Shown: positions 1 to 5,971, counted from the stretch's first letter. The stretch is DNA of 7,164 nucleotides from Candidatus Poseidoniaceae archaeon (GCA_022452125.1 JAKURJ010000082.1:1-7164), one strand, 5' to 3'. A program made the numbers and translations. Notes: a model not told the origin generated them from the sequence alone.

Positions 1-276
1 TTGAGGACTTGGGACCCATTTATTGGTAGAAAAACAGCGATAATGGATTTACATGGAAATGTAAAGCAGAGACATCCTTGGGGAGTTGTCGGCATAACTG
101 TAGAAGAACGTCAATCTTTGATTCAGCGCCCTGAGTCAGATGTGAAAACGGTACCTTTGTCCACTCTTGAACCACTTTGCGGCTGGACTGAATCGGAAAT
201 TCAAGATCTATCCAAGCACATAAGAGGTCCTTATGATAATCTGTGTATGCCAAACTTGGATGCATGGGTATCATGA
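1..276 (+). CDS. C-terminal part of an unrecognised protein (5' partial)
   Basis: An open frame runs in from the left edge and ends with TGA at 274-276, giving about 91 residues. I do not recognise the family. The visible part is soluble-looking and mixed in charge, with no membrane segment, and contains two cysteines (in LCGW and NLCM), several Trp residues and a segment DLHGNVKQRHPWGVVG near residue 16. The codon at position 1 is TTG and could formally be a start, but no upstream context is visible, so a gene truncated by the window edge is more likely. Its reality is supported by its end: the stop overlaps the ATG of the next gene as ATGA (273-276), a normal arrangement for co-translated operon genes. 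No function is assigned. Confidence 0.55.
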   Translation: MRTWDPFIGRKTAIMDLHGNVKQRHPWGVVGITVEERQSLIQRPESDVKTVPLSTLEPLCGWTESEIQDLSKHIRGPYDNLCMPNLDAWVS

Positions 277-1739
277 ATGATGGCCTTGCTGGTCTTTACA
301 TGGCGCTTACCGTACCTGTGGTTAGCAAGTTCAATGCAACGGCTAGAATCACTGCTGTATCAAGCGGAATCAATCTTGCATATGGACAGGTTGACGGCAG
401 ATTAGTGATAGGTGAGACAGAAATGTCATTATCTCCGATTTCTTGTATGTATGAATTCCCATTTGGAGATTTGATTGTTGGAACAGGTGAATCTTTACAG
501 GTATTTAGAGATGGGAAAGAAATTTCTTCTAATTCTTATGAAACCGGAATCGAATCAATTTCCGGGAAAGGCGAACATGCCGTTGCAATCGATGGATTAG
601 GTCGGGCCCATATTATTGGTGCAACTGGAAAAATAACTCCAATTAGTGAGGCTTCGGTTCTATTTGCGAAAGTCGGACCACAGGTCGCAGTTGCTACGGA
701 ATCTGGCAAAGTCAGCACTTACTCACTCGATGGCGAAAAAGTATGGGAGAGGCCTATGCGGGGCGATGTGGGTGAGAGAATTACTGCAATTGGATGGAAC
801 GGTTCCACATTGGTAGTTGCTCGAGAGGGTCACGGACTAGTCCCTGGGGATGAAGAAGCATTAGAAATAGAGCATTGGCAATCTCAACAATTGATTAAGC
901 GATTTGATGTTAATCGGCGAGTTGTTTCAATTGATGGCCCGTGGATGGGTTTAGACATGGGCGGGATAATGCACGATGAAGAGTTGGTTGCTGAATTAAG
1001 CCATCCTGCTCACATTATCATAGACAGAGGAGAACATGCATTGGCTGGCTCTTGGTTTCATCTCCATTGTGTAAATCGAGAAGGATTGCAGTGGGCTGTT
1101 GAAACTCAAGGAATGGTAGAGCATGTTTCAACAAATGGTGATGGATCTGCTGTATTAATCGCAGGCAGTGACCAGAATGATTACACCGACCCTGAACCGG
1201 TTGTGTTAATCGACTCGACTGCTCAACCAACTTCACTGATTGAAGAAGAGACCGCAATCGATGACAGGGGTGAGGCGCCAGCGATTGAAATAGACGCAGA
1301 CGAGTTGTATGGAGATGATACATCGCTTGAAGAACTAGCAGGCATTGAAGCGGCTAGTTTAAGCGATTCTGAGAATCTTCTCGATGCGTTAAATGATGAA
1401 ATCGAAGTTGAAACCGTTGAGGTTCAGGAGGAGGATTTGATGTTGGCATTATCTCTTGATGCTGAAGAAATCATTGCACCACTCCCTGATGCAGGCGGTG
1501 ACCAATCCCTCAAAGCGGATGAAGACGGAACGGCGATAGTAACTCTGGATGCTAGTGGGACTCAAGACCCGCAGGAGAGAGTAACATCATGGTCGTGGGT
1601 AGATTCTACAGGCAAAGAGATTTCAGATAATCCAATGGTTAGGGTAAAGCTCAACAAAGGTAATCATCGCCTTGAATTGCGGATTAAAGATAAGGACGGA
1701 CGCTGGGCTTCAGACTCTATAGATGTGAGGATTGAGTGA
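273..1739 (+). CDS. Beta-propeller-like protein with acidic linker and C-terminal PKD domain
   Basis: This is a 488-residue protein whose exact role is unknown. Residues ~20-320 consist of short beta-strand repeats broken by Gly-Asp turns (for example DGRLVIG, ESGKVSTYSLDGEKVW, EGLQWAVETQG), as in WD40- or PQQ-type propellers. Residues ~321-400 (bases ~1233-1472) are a low-complexity acidic linker with 29 Asp/Glu in 80 residues and a single basic residue. Residues ~402-488 match a PKD domain: DAGGDQS, then VTLDASGTQDPQ, then SWSWVDSTG, then HRLELRIKDKDG. I chose ATG 273, which overlaps the preceding stop as ATGA. An in-frame GTG at 243 or ATG at 300 is possible, and none has a good ribosome binding site. 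The N-terminus has a short hydrophobic patch but no basic n-region, so no convincing signal peptide, which is odd for a PKD protein. The propeller and PKD fold calls are firm only at pattern level. Confidence 0.85.
   Translation: MNDGLAGLYMALTVPVVSKFNATARITAVSSGINLAYGQVDGRLVIGETEMSLSPISCMYEFPFGDLIVGTGESLQVFRDGKEISSNSYETGIESISGKGEHAVAIDGLGRAHIIGATGKITPISEASVLFAKVGPQVAVATESGKVSTYSLDGEKVWERPMRGDVGERITAIGWNGSTLVVAREGHGLVPGDEEALEIEHWQSQQLIKRFDVNRRVVSIDGPWMGLDMGGIMHDEELVAELSHPAHIIIDRGEHALAGSWFHLHCVNREGLQWAVETQGMVEHVSTNGDGSAVLIAGSDQNDYTDPEPVVLIDSTAQPTSLIEEETAIDDRGEAPAIEIDADELYGDDTSLEELAGIEAASLSDSENLLDALNDEIEVETVEVQEEDLMLALSLDAEEIIAPLPDAGGDQSLKADEDGTAIVTLDASGTQDPQERVTSWSWVDSTGKEISDNPMVRVKLNKGNHRLELRIKDKDGRWASDSIDVRIE
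1725..1730 (+). promoter_or_regulatory. Shine-Dalgarno (GTGAGG) for the MBL hydrolase
   Basis: GTGAGG lies inside the last codons of the PKD-protein gene. It is 10 nt from ATG 1741 but only 1 nt from the in-frame TTG at 1732, so it favours ATG 1741 as the start of the hydrolase. Confidence 0.5.
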
Positions 1740-1740
1740 G

Positions 1741-2463
1741 ATGGTTTCTTCTCCAAATATTGCTCATTTTTTTGTTACTGCGCTTCAGCAACGTTGCAGC
1801 ATAATCACCAATCCCGCTAATGGAGAAACCGTGATAATCGATGGAGGAGGGGATTCTGAAAGAATCATTCAATGGATTGATTCTGGAATAGGTAACCCTG
1901 ATGATGAGATAGGTTCTTTCGAAGGGGAAAGAAAGGTTGTTGCTCTAATCAATACTCACGCGCATTTTGACCACAGTGGACATATTCCATACCTCAAAGA
2001 GCACTACTCACTTGATTGGTGGCTACATCAAGACGATTTCTTCTTGCAGAGTTTAGCACAAGAGTCAGGTCGCAGGTGGGGGTTCTCATTACCCGAGCCG
2101 GCTGTAGCTGAAAATACCTGGCAACATGGCGAAGTACATACTTTCGCAGACATGGAATTCGAGATAATTCATACTCCGGGACACACGCTTGGTGGATGTT
2201 GCTTACGACTAATTGTGGATGATGGTCCTGACCACTTATTCGCGGGAGATACCCTGTTTCAGGGTTCTATCGGTCGCACAGATCTACCCAATTCTGGTGG
2301 TGATTTGGAATTACTATTGAGAATGATAAGAGAAAGGTTGTGGCCTTTGGATGAAGACACAATAGTCCATCCAGGACATGGACCACTGACTACAATTGGA
2401 CAAGAGAAGCGAACAAACCCATTCCTAAACGACGGATTTAGAGGCCGTGGAGCTTGGATGTAA
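1741..2463 (+). CDS. Metallo-beta-lactamase-fold hydrolase, glyoxalase-II-like (YcbL type)
   Basis: A 240-residue cytoplasmic hydrolase of the metallo-beta-lactamase superfamily. All seven binuclear metal ligands expected of the glyoxalase II subgroup are present: H73, H75, D77 and H78 in THAHFDH; H148 in HTPGHTLGG; D170 in FAGDTLFQGSIGR; and H213 in HPGHGPLTTIG. The GDTLF-GSIGRTDLP and HPGHG-T-GxEKxxNPF blocks are typical of short YcbL-like enzymes that hydrolyse thioesters such as S-D-lactoylglutathione. The protein is of standard length for that group and lacks the C-terminal substrate-binding domain of classical GloB. Archaea of this type usually lack glutathione, so the real substrate may be another thioester; that part is inference. 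The DPGGD seen in many relatives is DGGGD here. The gene starts 1 nt after the PKD-protein stop. It ends in TAA directly abutting the etfA stop on the opposite strand. Confidence 0.93.
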   Translation: MVSSPNIAHFFVTALQQRCSIITNPANGETVIIDGGGDSERIIQWIDSGIGNPDDEIGSFEGERKVVALINTHAHFDHSGHIPYLKEHYSLDWWLHQDDFFLQSLAQESGRRWGFSLPEPAVAENTWQHGEVHTFADMEFEIIHTPGHTLGGCCLRLIVDDGPDHLFAGDTLFQGSIGRTDLPNSGGDLELLLRMIRERLWPLDEDTIVHPGHGPLTTIGQEKRTNPFLNDGFRGRGAWM

Positions 2464-3390
2464 TCAGGACATCATTGAAGATAATGCAGATTCAAGAACC
2501 GGAAGTGCCTCTTCCCAAGTGGCGACAATCCCATAGTCTGCATGGGAGAATATAGGCGCGTCTGCATCTTTGTTCACTGCGACAATATACTTTGAGGAGC
2601 GCATTCCTGCTAGATGCTGAATTGCTCCTGAAATACCAACTGCGATGTACAGATTTGGATTGACAGTCTTTCCTGTTTGGCCGACTTGCATGGAGTGTGG
2701 GATCTCATCCCAAGTGTCAACTGCTGCTCTTGAAGCACCAACGGCTGCGCCCAAAACGTCAGCAATTTTCTCTAAGTGTGAGAAATTGTCTGGACTGCCC
2801 ATTCCTCTTCCTCCCGAAATGATGATGTTTGCTTCAGCGACATCAAGTCTTTCAGACGCTCTTGCAATGATTTCCTGTACGGCGGTTGCGACGTCTCCAG
2901 ATTGGTCGACAACTGACACATTAGCAGCACTGGAAGAAGCTGCTGGGAATACATTTGCTCTAACAGAAACAGCAGCATCACCGGATACGGATACTGTTTG
3001 CATAGCCTTGCCGGAGTAAATTGGGCTGGTCAAGTTCATGCCATCGATTGCTACAACATCCTGAACGATAGATAGTCCTCTTCTTGCAGCAACCCTTGCA
3101 GCAACATCCTTCGATTGTGGTGTTGCTGCTGCAATGATGATTCCTGAAGGAGCAGCAGCATCGATAGCAGCAGCCCAAGATGATGCATCATAATTAGCGA
3201 AGCAGTCGCCTTTCACAGCTATGGTTCTGCTTACTCCATCGTAACCTGCCCCATCTGCAATTGATGCATCTGTGCATGGAACAACAACAGTTGGTGAGGT
3301 TCCTAAAGCGATTGCTGCGCTGACTAATTCAGCGGTTACTGGTGCGATTGAACCCTTGCTTGTTTCTGCGATAATTACACTCTCTGACAT
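2464..3390 (-). CDS. etfA: Electron transfer flavoprotein alpha subunit
   Basis: A 308-residue EtfA (FixB). With EtfB it forms the soluble FAD-containing carrier that takes electrons from acyl-CoA and related dehydrogenases, normally passing them to ETF:quinone oxidoreductase. The C-terminal FAD domain is complete: SGGRGM at 192-197, SRAAVD at 220-225, QVGQTGK at 235-241, and the family signature LYIAVGISGAIQHLAGM at 247-263 running on to the conserved Asn273, then NKDADAPIF and DYGIVA. The N-terminal domain (1-~180) is the usual less conserved alpha/beta fold, rich in Ala and Ser. The MQVGQTGK and SRAAVD forms resemble aerobic mitochondrial-type ETF more than bifurcating ETFs, which as I recall tend to have QIGQSGK; this is a motif-level inference. 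No N-terminal ferredoxin domain is present. The start is set by a strong GAGGTGA site 6 nt upstream that contains the etfB stop. It is downstream of etfB, in the same operon. Confidence 0.97.
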   Translation of the reverse strand: MSESVIIAETSKGSIAPVTAELVSAAIALGTSPTVVVPCTDASIADGAGYDGVSRTIAVKGDCFANYDASSWAAAIDAAAPSGIIIAAATPQSKDVAARVAARRGLSIVQDVVAIDGMNLTSPIYSGKAMQTVSVSGDAAVSVRANVFPAASSSAANVSVVDQSGDVATAVQEIIARASERLDVAEANIIISGGRGMGSPDNFSHLEKIADVLGAAVGASRAAVDTWDEIPHSMQVGQTGKTVNPNLYIAVGISGAIQHLAGMRSSKYIVAVNKDADAPIFSHADYGIVATWEEALPVLESALSSMMS

Positions 3391-3396
3391 ATTTCT

Positions 3397-3403
3397 TCAC
3401 CTC
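3397..3403 (-). promoter_or_regulatory. Shine-Dalgarno GAGGTGA for etfA, overlapping the etfB stop
   Basis: Read on the minus strand, GAGGTGA sits 6 nt before the etfA ATG and is a near-perfect complement to the 16S rRNA 3' end. The TGA stop of etfB (3404-3402) supplies its first two bases (TGAGG), so a ribosome ending etfB is placed on the etfA start region. This suggests translational coupling and matched subunit output. Confidence 0.8.
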
Positions 3404-4145
3404 AAATAACGTTAGCCTCATCTCTTAGCAATCTAGCGACTTCCTCTGCAGAGGAGCCGCCCTCATACTTCTTTCCTGCCGGCTTAGCAGGTGGAGGGGA
3501 TTGTGATACAATTGTAACAGAAGATGACGGTGCATCTGCACTAACAACATTCACTTGTGCTCTCTTAGCCATCATAATGCCCTTGACATTTGGCTTTCTT
3601 ACTTTCATGCTTCCTTTGTCACAAGAAATGACAGCGTTTCCTGAAACAGAAACCTTTGCTGAACCACCTTCTACAGGTGTTGTGACGGTTATTCCACCAG
3701 CAAAGGATGCATCGGTAATATTGGATACACTTGCCCAACCCAACCTTTCTGCAACTCCAGGTCCGGTAGATCCTGCGCCTGTGTCAGCTGCGGTTTTTCC
3801 ACAGTAAACAACTTCAGCACCCAAGTCAGTGACTGCTTGTGCTAGAGCGGACTGGATTGCGTTTGAATCCAATTCATTCCAGGTATCATTCCATACACGT
3901 ACGATTTCATCTACTCCAATCGCCTTTGCATCTTTGAGAACCTTATCTGAATCAGCAGGCCCTAAGGTTAGAGCAGTTACTGTTCCACCATCTGCCTCTT
4001 TGTGCTGTAGTGCGGTCTCGATTGCGAATTCATCATATGGGCTGATTACCCACTTCACTGCAGATAAGTCAACACGGTCACCGCTGACAACTATTCTTGC
4101 ATTGGTGTCTGGTACACGCTTTACTAAAACCACGATATTTGGCAT
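3402..4145 (-). CDS. etfB: Electron transfer flavoprotein beta subunit
   Basis: A 247-residue EtfB (FixA), the AMP-binding partner of EtfA. Family blocks appear in order: the N-terminal VLVKRVPDTNARI (6-18), ISPYDEFAIETAL (34-46), ALTLGPADSDKVLKDAKAIG (58-77) and the nucleotide-binding stretch CGKTAADTGAGSTGPGVAERLGW (115-137). The ETF-beta signature region is recognisable but diverged: VEGG at 158-161, then NAVIS where P-x-V-V-T is usual. VKGIMMAKR (187-195) aligns without gaps to the human LPNIMKAKK recognition-loop segment. The C-terminal SPPPAKPAG matches the DPPQRTAG arm that grips EtfA. An ATG 42 nt further upstream (4187) is in frame, but I reject it: family similarity begins at MPNIVVLVKR, and GGGTGA lies 5 nt before ATG 4145. 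The gene follows tyrS after 67 nt and is 11 nt from etfA. Confidence 0.96.
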   Translation of the reverse strand: MPNIVVLVKRVPDTNARIVVSGDRVDLSAVKWVISPYDEFAIETALQHKEADGGTVTALTLGPADSDKVLKDAKAIGVDEIVRVWNDTWNELDSNAIQSALAQAVTDLGAEVVYCGKTAADTGAGSTGPGVAERLGWASVSNITDASFAGGITVTTPVEGGSAKVSVSGNAVISCDKGSMKVRKPNVKGIMMAKRAQVNVVSADAPSSSVTIVSQSPPPAKPAGKKYEGGSSAEEVARLLRDEANVI

Positions 4146-4150
4146 AAGAT

Positions 4151-4156
4151 TCACCC
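4151..4156 (-). promoter_or_regulatory. Shine-Dalgarno GGGTGA for etfB
   Basis: Read on the minus strand, GGGTGA sits 5 nt before ATG 4145 and decides the start over the upstream in-frame ATG at 4187. Its first G is the last base of an 8-bp hairpin immediately upstream, so folding of the leader could affect its accessibility. Confidence 0.7.
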
Positions 4157-4174
4157 AACCCCCCTTGGGGGTTG
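4156..4174 (-). repeat. Perfect 8-bp inverted repeat abutting the etfB ribosome binding site
   Basis: On the minus strand CAACCCCC, a 3-nt AAG loop, then GGGGGTTG form a GC-rich hairpin between tyrS and etfB. No T tract follows it, so it does not resemble an archaeal intrinsic terminator. It ends at the first base of the etfB Shine-Dalgarno, so a role in translation initiation or mRNA processing is more plausible than termination. Confidence 0.6.
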
Positions 4175-4181
4175 TTTGCCC

Positions 4182-4200
4182 CATCAAAACCCCGTTGATG
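4182..4200 (-). repeat. 6-bp inverted repeat in the tyrS-etfB leader
   Basis: On the minus strand CATCAA and TTGATG flank a 7-nt spacer (CGGGGTT), about 13 nt after the tyrS stop and 7 nt before the GC-rich hairpin. Six paired bases could be chance. It is noted because two stem candidates fill most of a 67-nt gap in an otherwise gap-free gene cluster. Confidence 0.35.
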
Positions 4201-4212
4201 AACCTTGTCTAA

Positions 4213-5346
4213 TCACTTCGTTAGTTGATTCACCCGCTCAAGAGTTTCGGGATTTGCTTCGAAATACTCTGAAACGACTGCCAATCCACGTGAAAGACCG
4301 GCTGCAACACCCATCTTCGCATCGAATGGGTGAAGTGTGCCATCTGCTACTGCGGACATGAATGAATCCAAGTCTGTCCAAGTGCTGGGTTCTCCAAATT
4401 CTGGCTTTGGGGTTACATTTACTTCTCCAAATTCTGGAAGAATAATGTGCTCAATTAGCTCATAGACTGGCGAATCGGGCTGTTCAGGGTCAAGATACGC
4501 CTTTCGCATTTTCTTTGACAATTTGGATTCATCATCGTGCAAAAGAATCGCACCACTGGGGTCTGATTTACTCATTTTGTGATCGAAAGATTCCATCCTT
4601 GCTCCTGATGATTTGAGCCCTGAAATAATTGGAGTGTGTAGGCACGTGGCCTTGTACCAGCCCCATCTATCTGCCACATCTCGCATGTACATGTGCGCTT
4701 TGCGCTGGTCCATGCCTCCAATAGCGACATCGATGTCCATTTCGAAAATATCAGCGGCTTGCAATGCAGGATAATAAAATCTGGATAAATCTCCATCCGA
4801 AGAATCTTCACTTCTCCCCATGATTGAGAATGTTCTGCGAACTCTCGCTAGACTCATGTTCTTTGAACACCTTAGAACCCTCGCCCAATAATCGCCAGAA
4901 TCCATTATGCTTGAAGCCCAGAGGAATCGTAGTTCACCAGCTCCCTCTCCTTCAGGAGGGTTACCGAGAAGCGCTCTGAAAGTTTCTTCCATGTAGGTTG
5001 CAGTGGTCTGGATATCTTCCATGACACCGCCGAACTTGTCGTTAACCCATGCATGCCAGTCGGCCAGGAAAATCAATACATTTGCACCTGCATCCAGCAT
5101 TCTTTTCATTTGAAGAGAAATTACCTTCCAGCCAATGTGTGCTTTTCCTGATGGCTCGAAACCAACATAACAACGGATTACTCCATCACCACCAGCCGAT
5201 GTACCATCTGCTAAACAATTGACCAAGTGGTCAATTCCAACGGACTCTTCGACATATCCAATCATTAAATTGAGTCTCTCTAAAGCAGAATCATCGAGTT
5301 CAGCCACTCTGGGGCATCTCTCGATTAGACTCTCTTTGTCCAACAT
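4213..5346 (-). CDS. tyrS: Tyrosyl-tRNA synthetase (archaeal type)
   Basis: A 377-residue class I synthetase that activates tyrosine and charges tRNA-Tyr in the cytoplasm. The tyrosine pocket known from Methanocaldococcus TyrRS is conserved: Y60 (in CYVGFEPSGK), Y192, Q196 and D199 (in YYPALQAADI), and Q214 (in GGMDQRKAHM). The HIGH motif reads HIGW (70-73), with Trp replacing the second His, and KMSKS is intact at 257-261. The C-terminal LHPFDAK (338-344) matches the LHPMDLK segment that reads the anticodon G34, with H339, P340 and D342 kept. Features such as LADWHAWVNDK, SIMGRSE and KMSKSDPSGAI with 377 residues resemble crenarchaeal-type enzymes more than the ~306-residue Methanocaldococcus form. 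The start at 5346 has GAGG 7 nt upstream, overlapping the preceding stop. It is co-oriented with and tightly coupled to the 174-aa gene upstream; etfB lies 67 nt downstream. Confidence 0.96.
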   Translation of the reverse strand: MLDKESLIERCPRVAELDDSALERLNLMIGYVEESVGIDHLVNCLADGTSAGGDGVIRCYVGFEPSGKAHIGWKVISLQMKRMLDAGANVLIFLADWHAWVNDKFGGVMEDIQTTATYMEETFRALLGNPPEGEGAGELRFLWASSIMDSGDYWARVLRCSKNMSLARVRRTFSIMGRSEDSSDGDLSRFYYPALQAADIFEMDIDVAIGGMDQRKAHMYMRDVADRWGWYKATCLHTPIISGLKSSGARMESFDHKMSKSDPSGAILLHDDESKLSKKMRKAYLDPEQPDSPVYELIEHIILPEFGEVNVTPKPEFGEPSTWTDLDSFMSAVADGTLHPFDAKMGVAAGLSRGLAVVSEYFEANPETLERVNQLTK

Positions 5347-5350
5347 TCAA

Positions 5351-5358
5351 TCGCCTCA
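5351..5358 (-). promoter_or_regulatory. TGAGGCGA: stop of the 174-aa gene merged with the tyrS Shine-Dalgarno
   Basis: On the minus strand TGA (stop of the 174-aa gene) runs into GAGG, which sits 7 nt before the tyrS ATG. This is the same stop-in-SD arrangement as at etfB/etfA and points to translational coupling of tyrS to its upstream neighbour. Confidence 0.7.
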
Positions 5359-5880
5359 AAGTAGGTCATTCAATTTCTTGACTCTGCCTTCAGAAGGAGC
5401 AGTTCCTTCTTCCATCATCTTTTCCAATTCGGCGATCATTTCATGTGCCTTGTCAATGGTTTCTTGAGTCACAGTGCTAGACATTTCGATTGATTTGTGT
5501 GCCATCTTGATTGCGGAGCTAGCCTTTGAGAACTTCTTTGCCTGTTCCTTAGCTTTGTCTCCACGCTGTTTCGCAGAATAGCCGGTCGCTTGGTCTAGGA
5601 AGTTAGACCAACGAGACCTAGATTGCATTGCCTTCTCTCTTCCTCCGTCTGTGGAAAGGAATTCAGACAAGTCGTCACCCTTCATCTGTTCGACATCAAC
5701 TTGCAATTTACCATCTGAAGTGTATTCTGCAGTTACGCTGGTTAGGATAGCAAATGATGCTGTGAATACACCATCTGCATTTACCTCAACATCATTGAAG
5801 AATTCTGTTGCTAATTTTGCTAAACCTGCATTTCCATTCATCGATTTGATGATCCCACGCTTGACTTCGAATCGCTCCAT
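5356..5880 (-). CDS. Uncharacterised archaeal protein upstream of tyrS (possibly DUF5611-like)
   Basis: A 174-residue soluble protein of unknown function. Residues 1-~65 look alpha/beta: it begins MERFEVKRG, then FFNDVEVNADGVF and a strand-rich stretch ending in DGKLQVDVEQ. Residues ~84-105 contain SRWSNFLDQATGYSAKQR. The rest is helical and highly charged (K-rich at 104-130, E-rich around 147-158), compatible with a coiled coil or helical hairpin. There is no signal peptide or membrane segment. From memory, the VKRG start and the FLxxATGYxxKxR block resemble the DUF5611 family of Thermoplasmata; I cannot check this and hold it loosely. It is the first gene of the minus-strand cluster and its stop lies within the tyrS Shine-Dalgarno, so a link to tRNA or translation is possible but not shown. 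No Shine-Dalgarno of its own is evident before ATG 5880; it may be leaderless. Confidence 0.85.
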   Translation of the reverse strand: MERFEVKRGIIKSMNGNAGLAKLATEFFNDVEVNADGVFTASFAILTSVTAEYTSDGKLQVDVEQMKGDDLSEFLSTDGGREKAMQSRSRWSNFLDQATGYSAKQRGDKAKEQAKKFSKASSAIKMAHKSIEMSSTVTQETIDKAHEMIAELEKMMEEGTAPSEGRVKKLNDLL

Positions 5881-5902
5881 GCCATTCCCAAAACAATTAG
5901 GG

Positions 5903-5908
5903 AAATAA
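5903..5908 (-). promoter_or_regulatory. Possible TATA box for the minus-strand cluster
   Basis: On the minus strand TTATTT lies centred about 25 nt before ATG 5880. That is the distance expected for an archaeal TATA box if transcription starts at or next to the start codon. The absence of a Shine-Dalgarno there fits a leaderless mRNA. It is a short AT-rich match, so this is tentative. Confidence 0.35.
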
Positions 5909-5910
5909 GG

Positions 5911-5930
5911 ACTACCGTTGAAACAGTAGT
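5911..5930. repeat. 20-nt imperfect dyad in the divergent promoter region
   Basis: ACTAC-C-GTT-GA-AAC-A-GTAGT is symmetric in all but one mirrored pair around a 2-nt centre, giving eight complementary pairs. It sits near the middle of the 91-nt gap between two divergent genes, directly upstream of the TATA-like site for the minus cluster and about 40 nt before ATG 5972. The size and position suit a dimeric regulator site. No regulator is identified. Confidence 0.4.
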
Positions 5931-5971
5931 TCTAGGCGGGGCCTTTTTGGTGAATACTCACTCCCCGAGGT

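Noticed and set aside
2645..3019. 124-codon plus-strand open frame antisense to etfA
   Set aside because: It is a shadow of the Ala/Ser-rich etfA coding sequence, with no family motif and no ribosome binding site.
2978..3178. Cysteine-rich minus-strand open frame inside etfA, resembling a small metal-binding protein
   Set aside because: The cysteines come from reading the GCA/GCT alanine codons of etfA out of frame. It lies wholly within a clearly real gene and has no start context of its own.
4156..4174. The GC-rich hairpin as an intrinsic terminator for tyrS
   Set aside because: Archaeal intrinsic termination depends on T tracts, and none follows on the minus strand; the hairpin instead runs straight into the etfB ribosome binding site.
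4146..4187. A 14-residue N-terminal extension of EtfB from ATG 4187
   Set aside because: It would translate through the hairpin and the Shine-Dalgarno, and its sequence (Gly/Pro/Thr-rich) has no counterpart in EtfB, which begins at MPNIVVLVKR.
3829..4361. Plus-strand open frames across the etfB start and the tyrS 3' end
   Set aside because: They are antisense to strongly supported etfB and tyrS, show no recognisable domains, and cross the intergenic leader only by chance.
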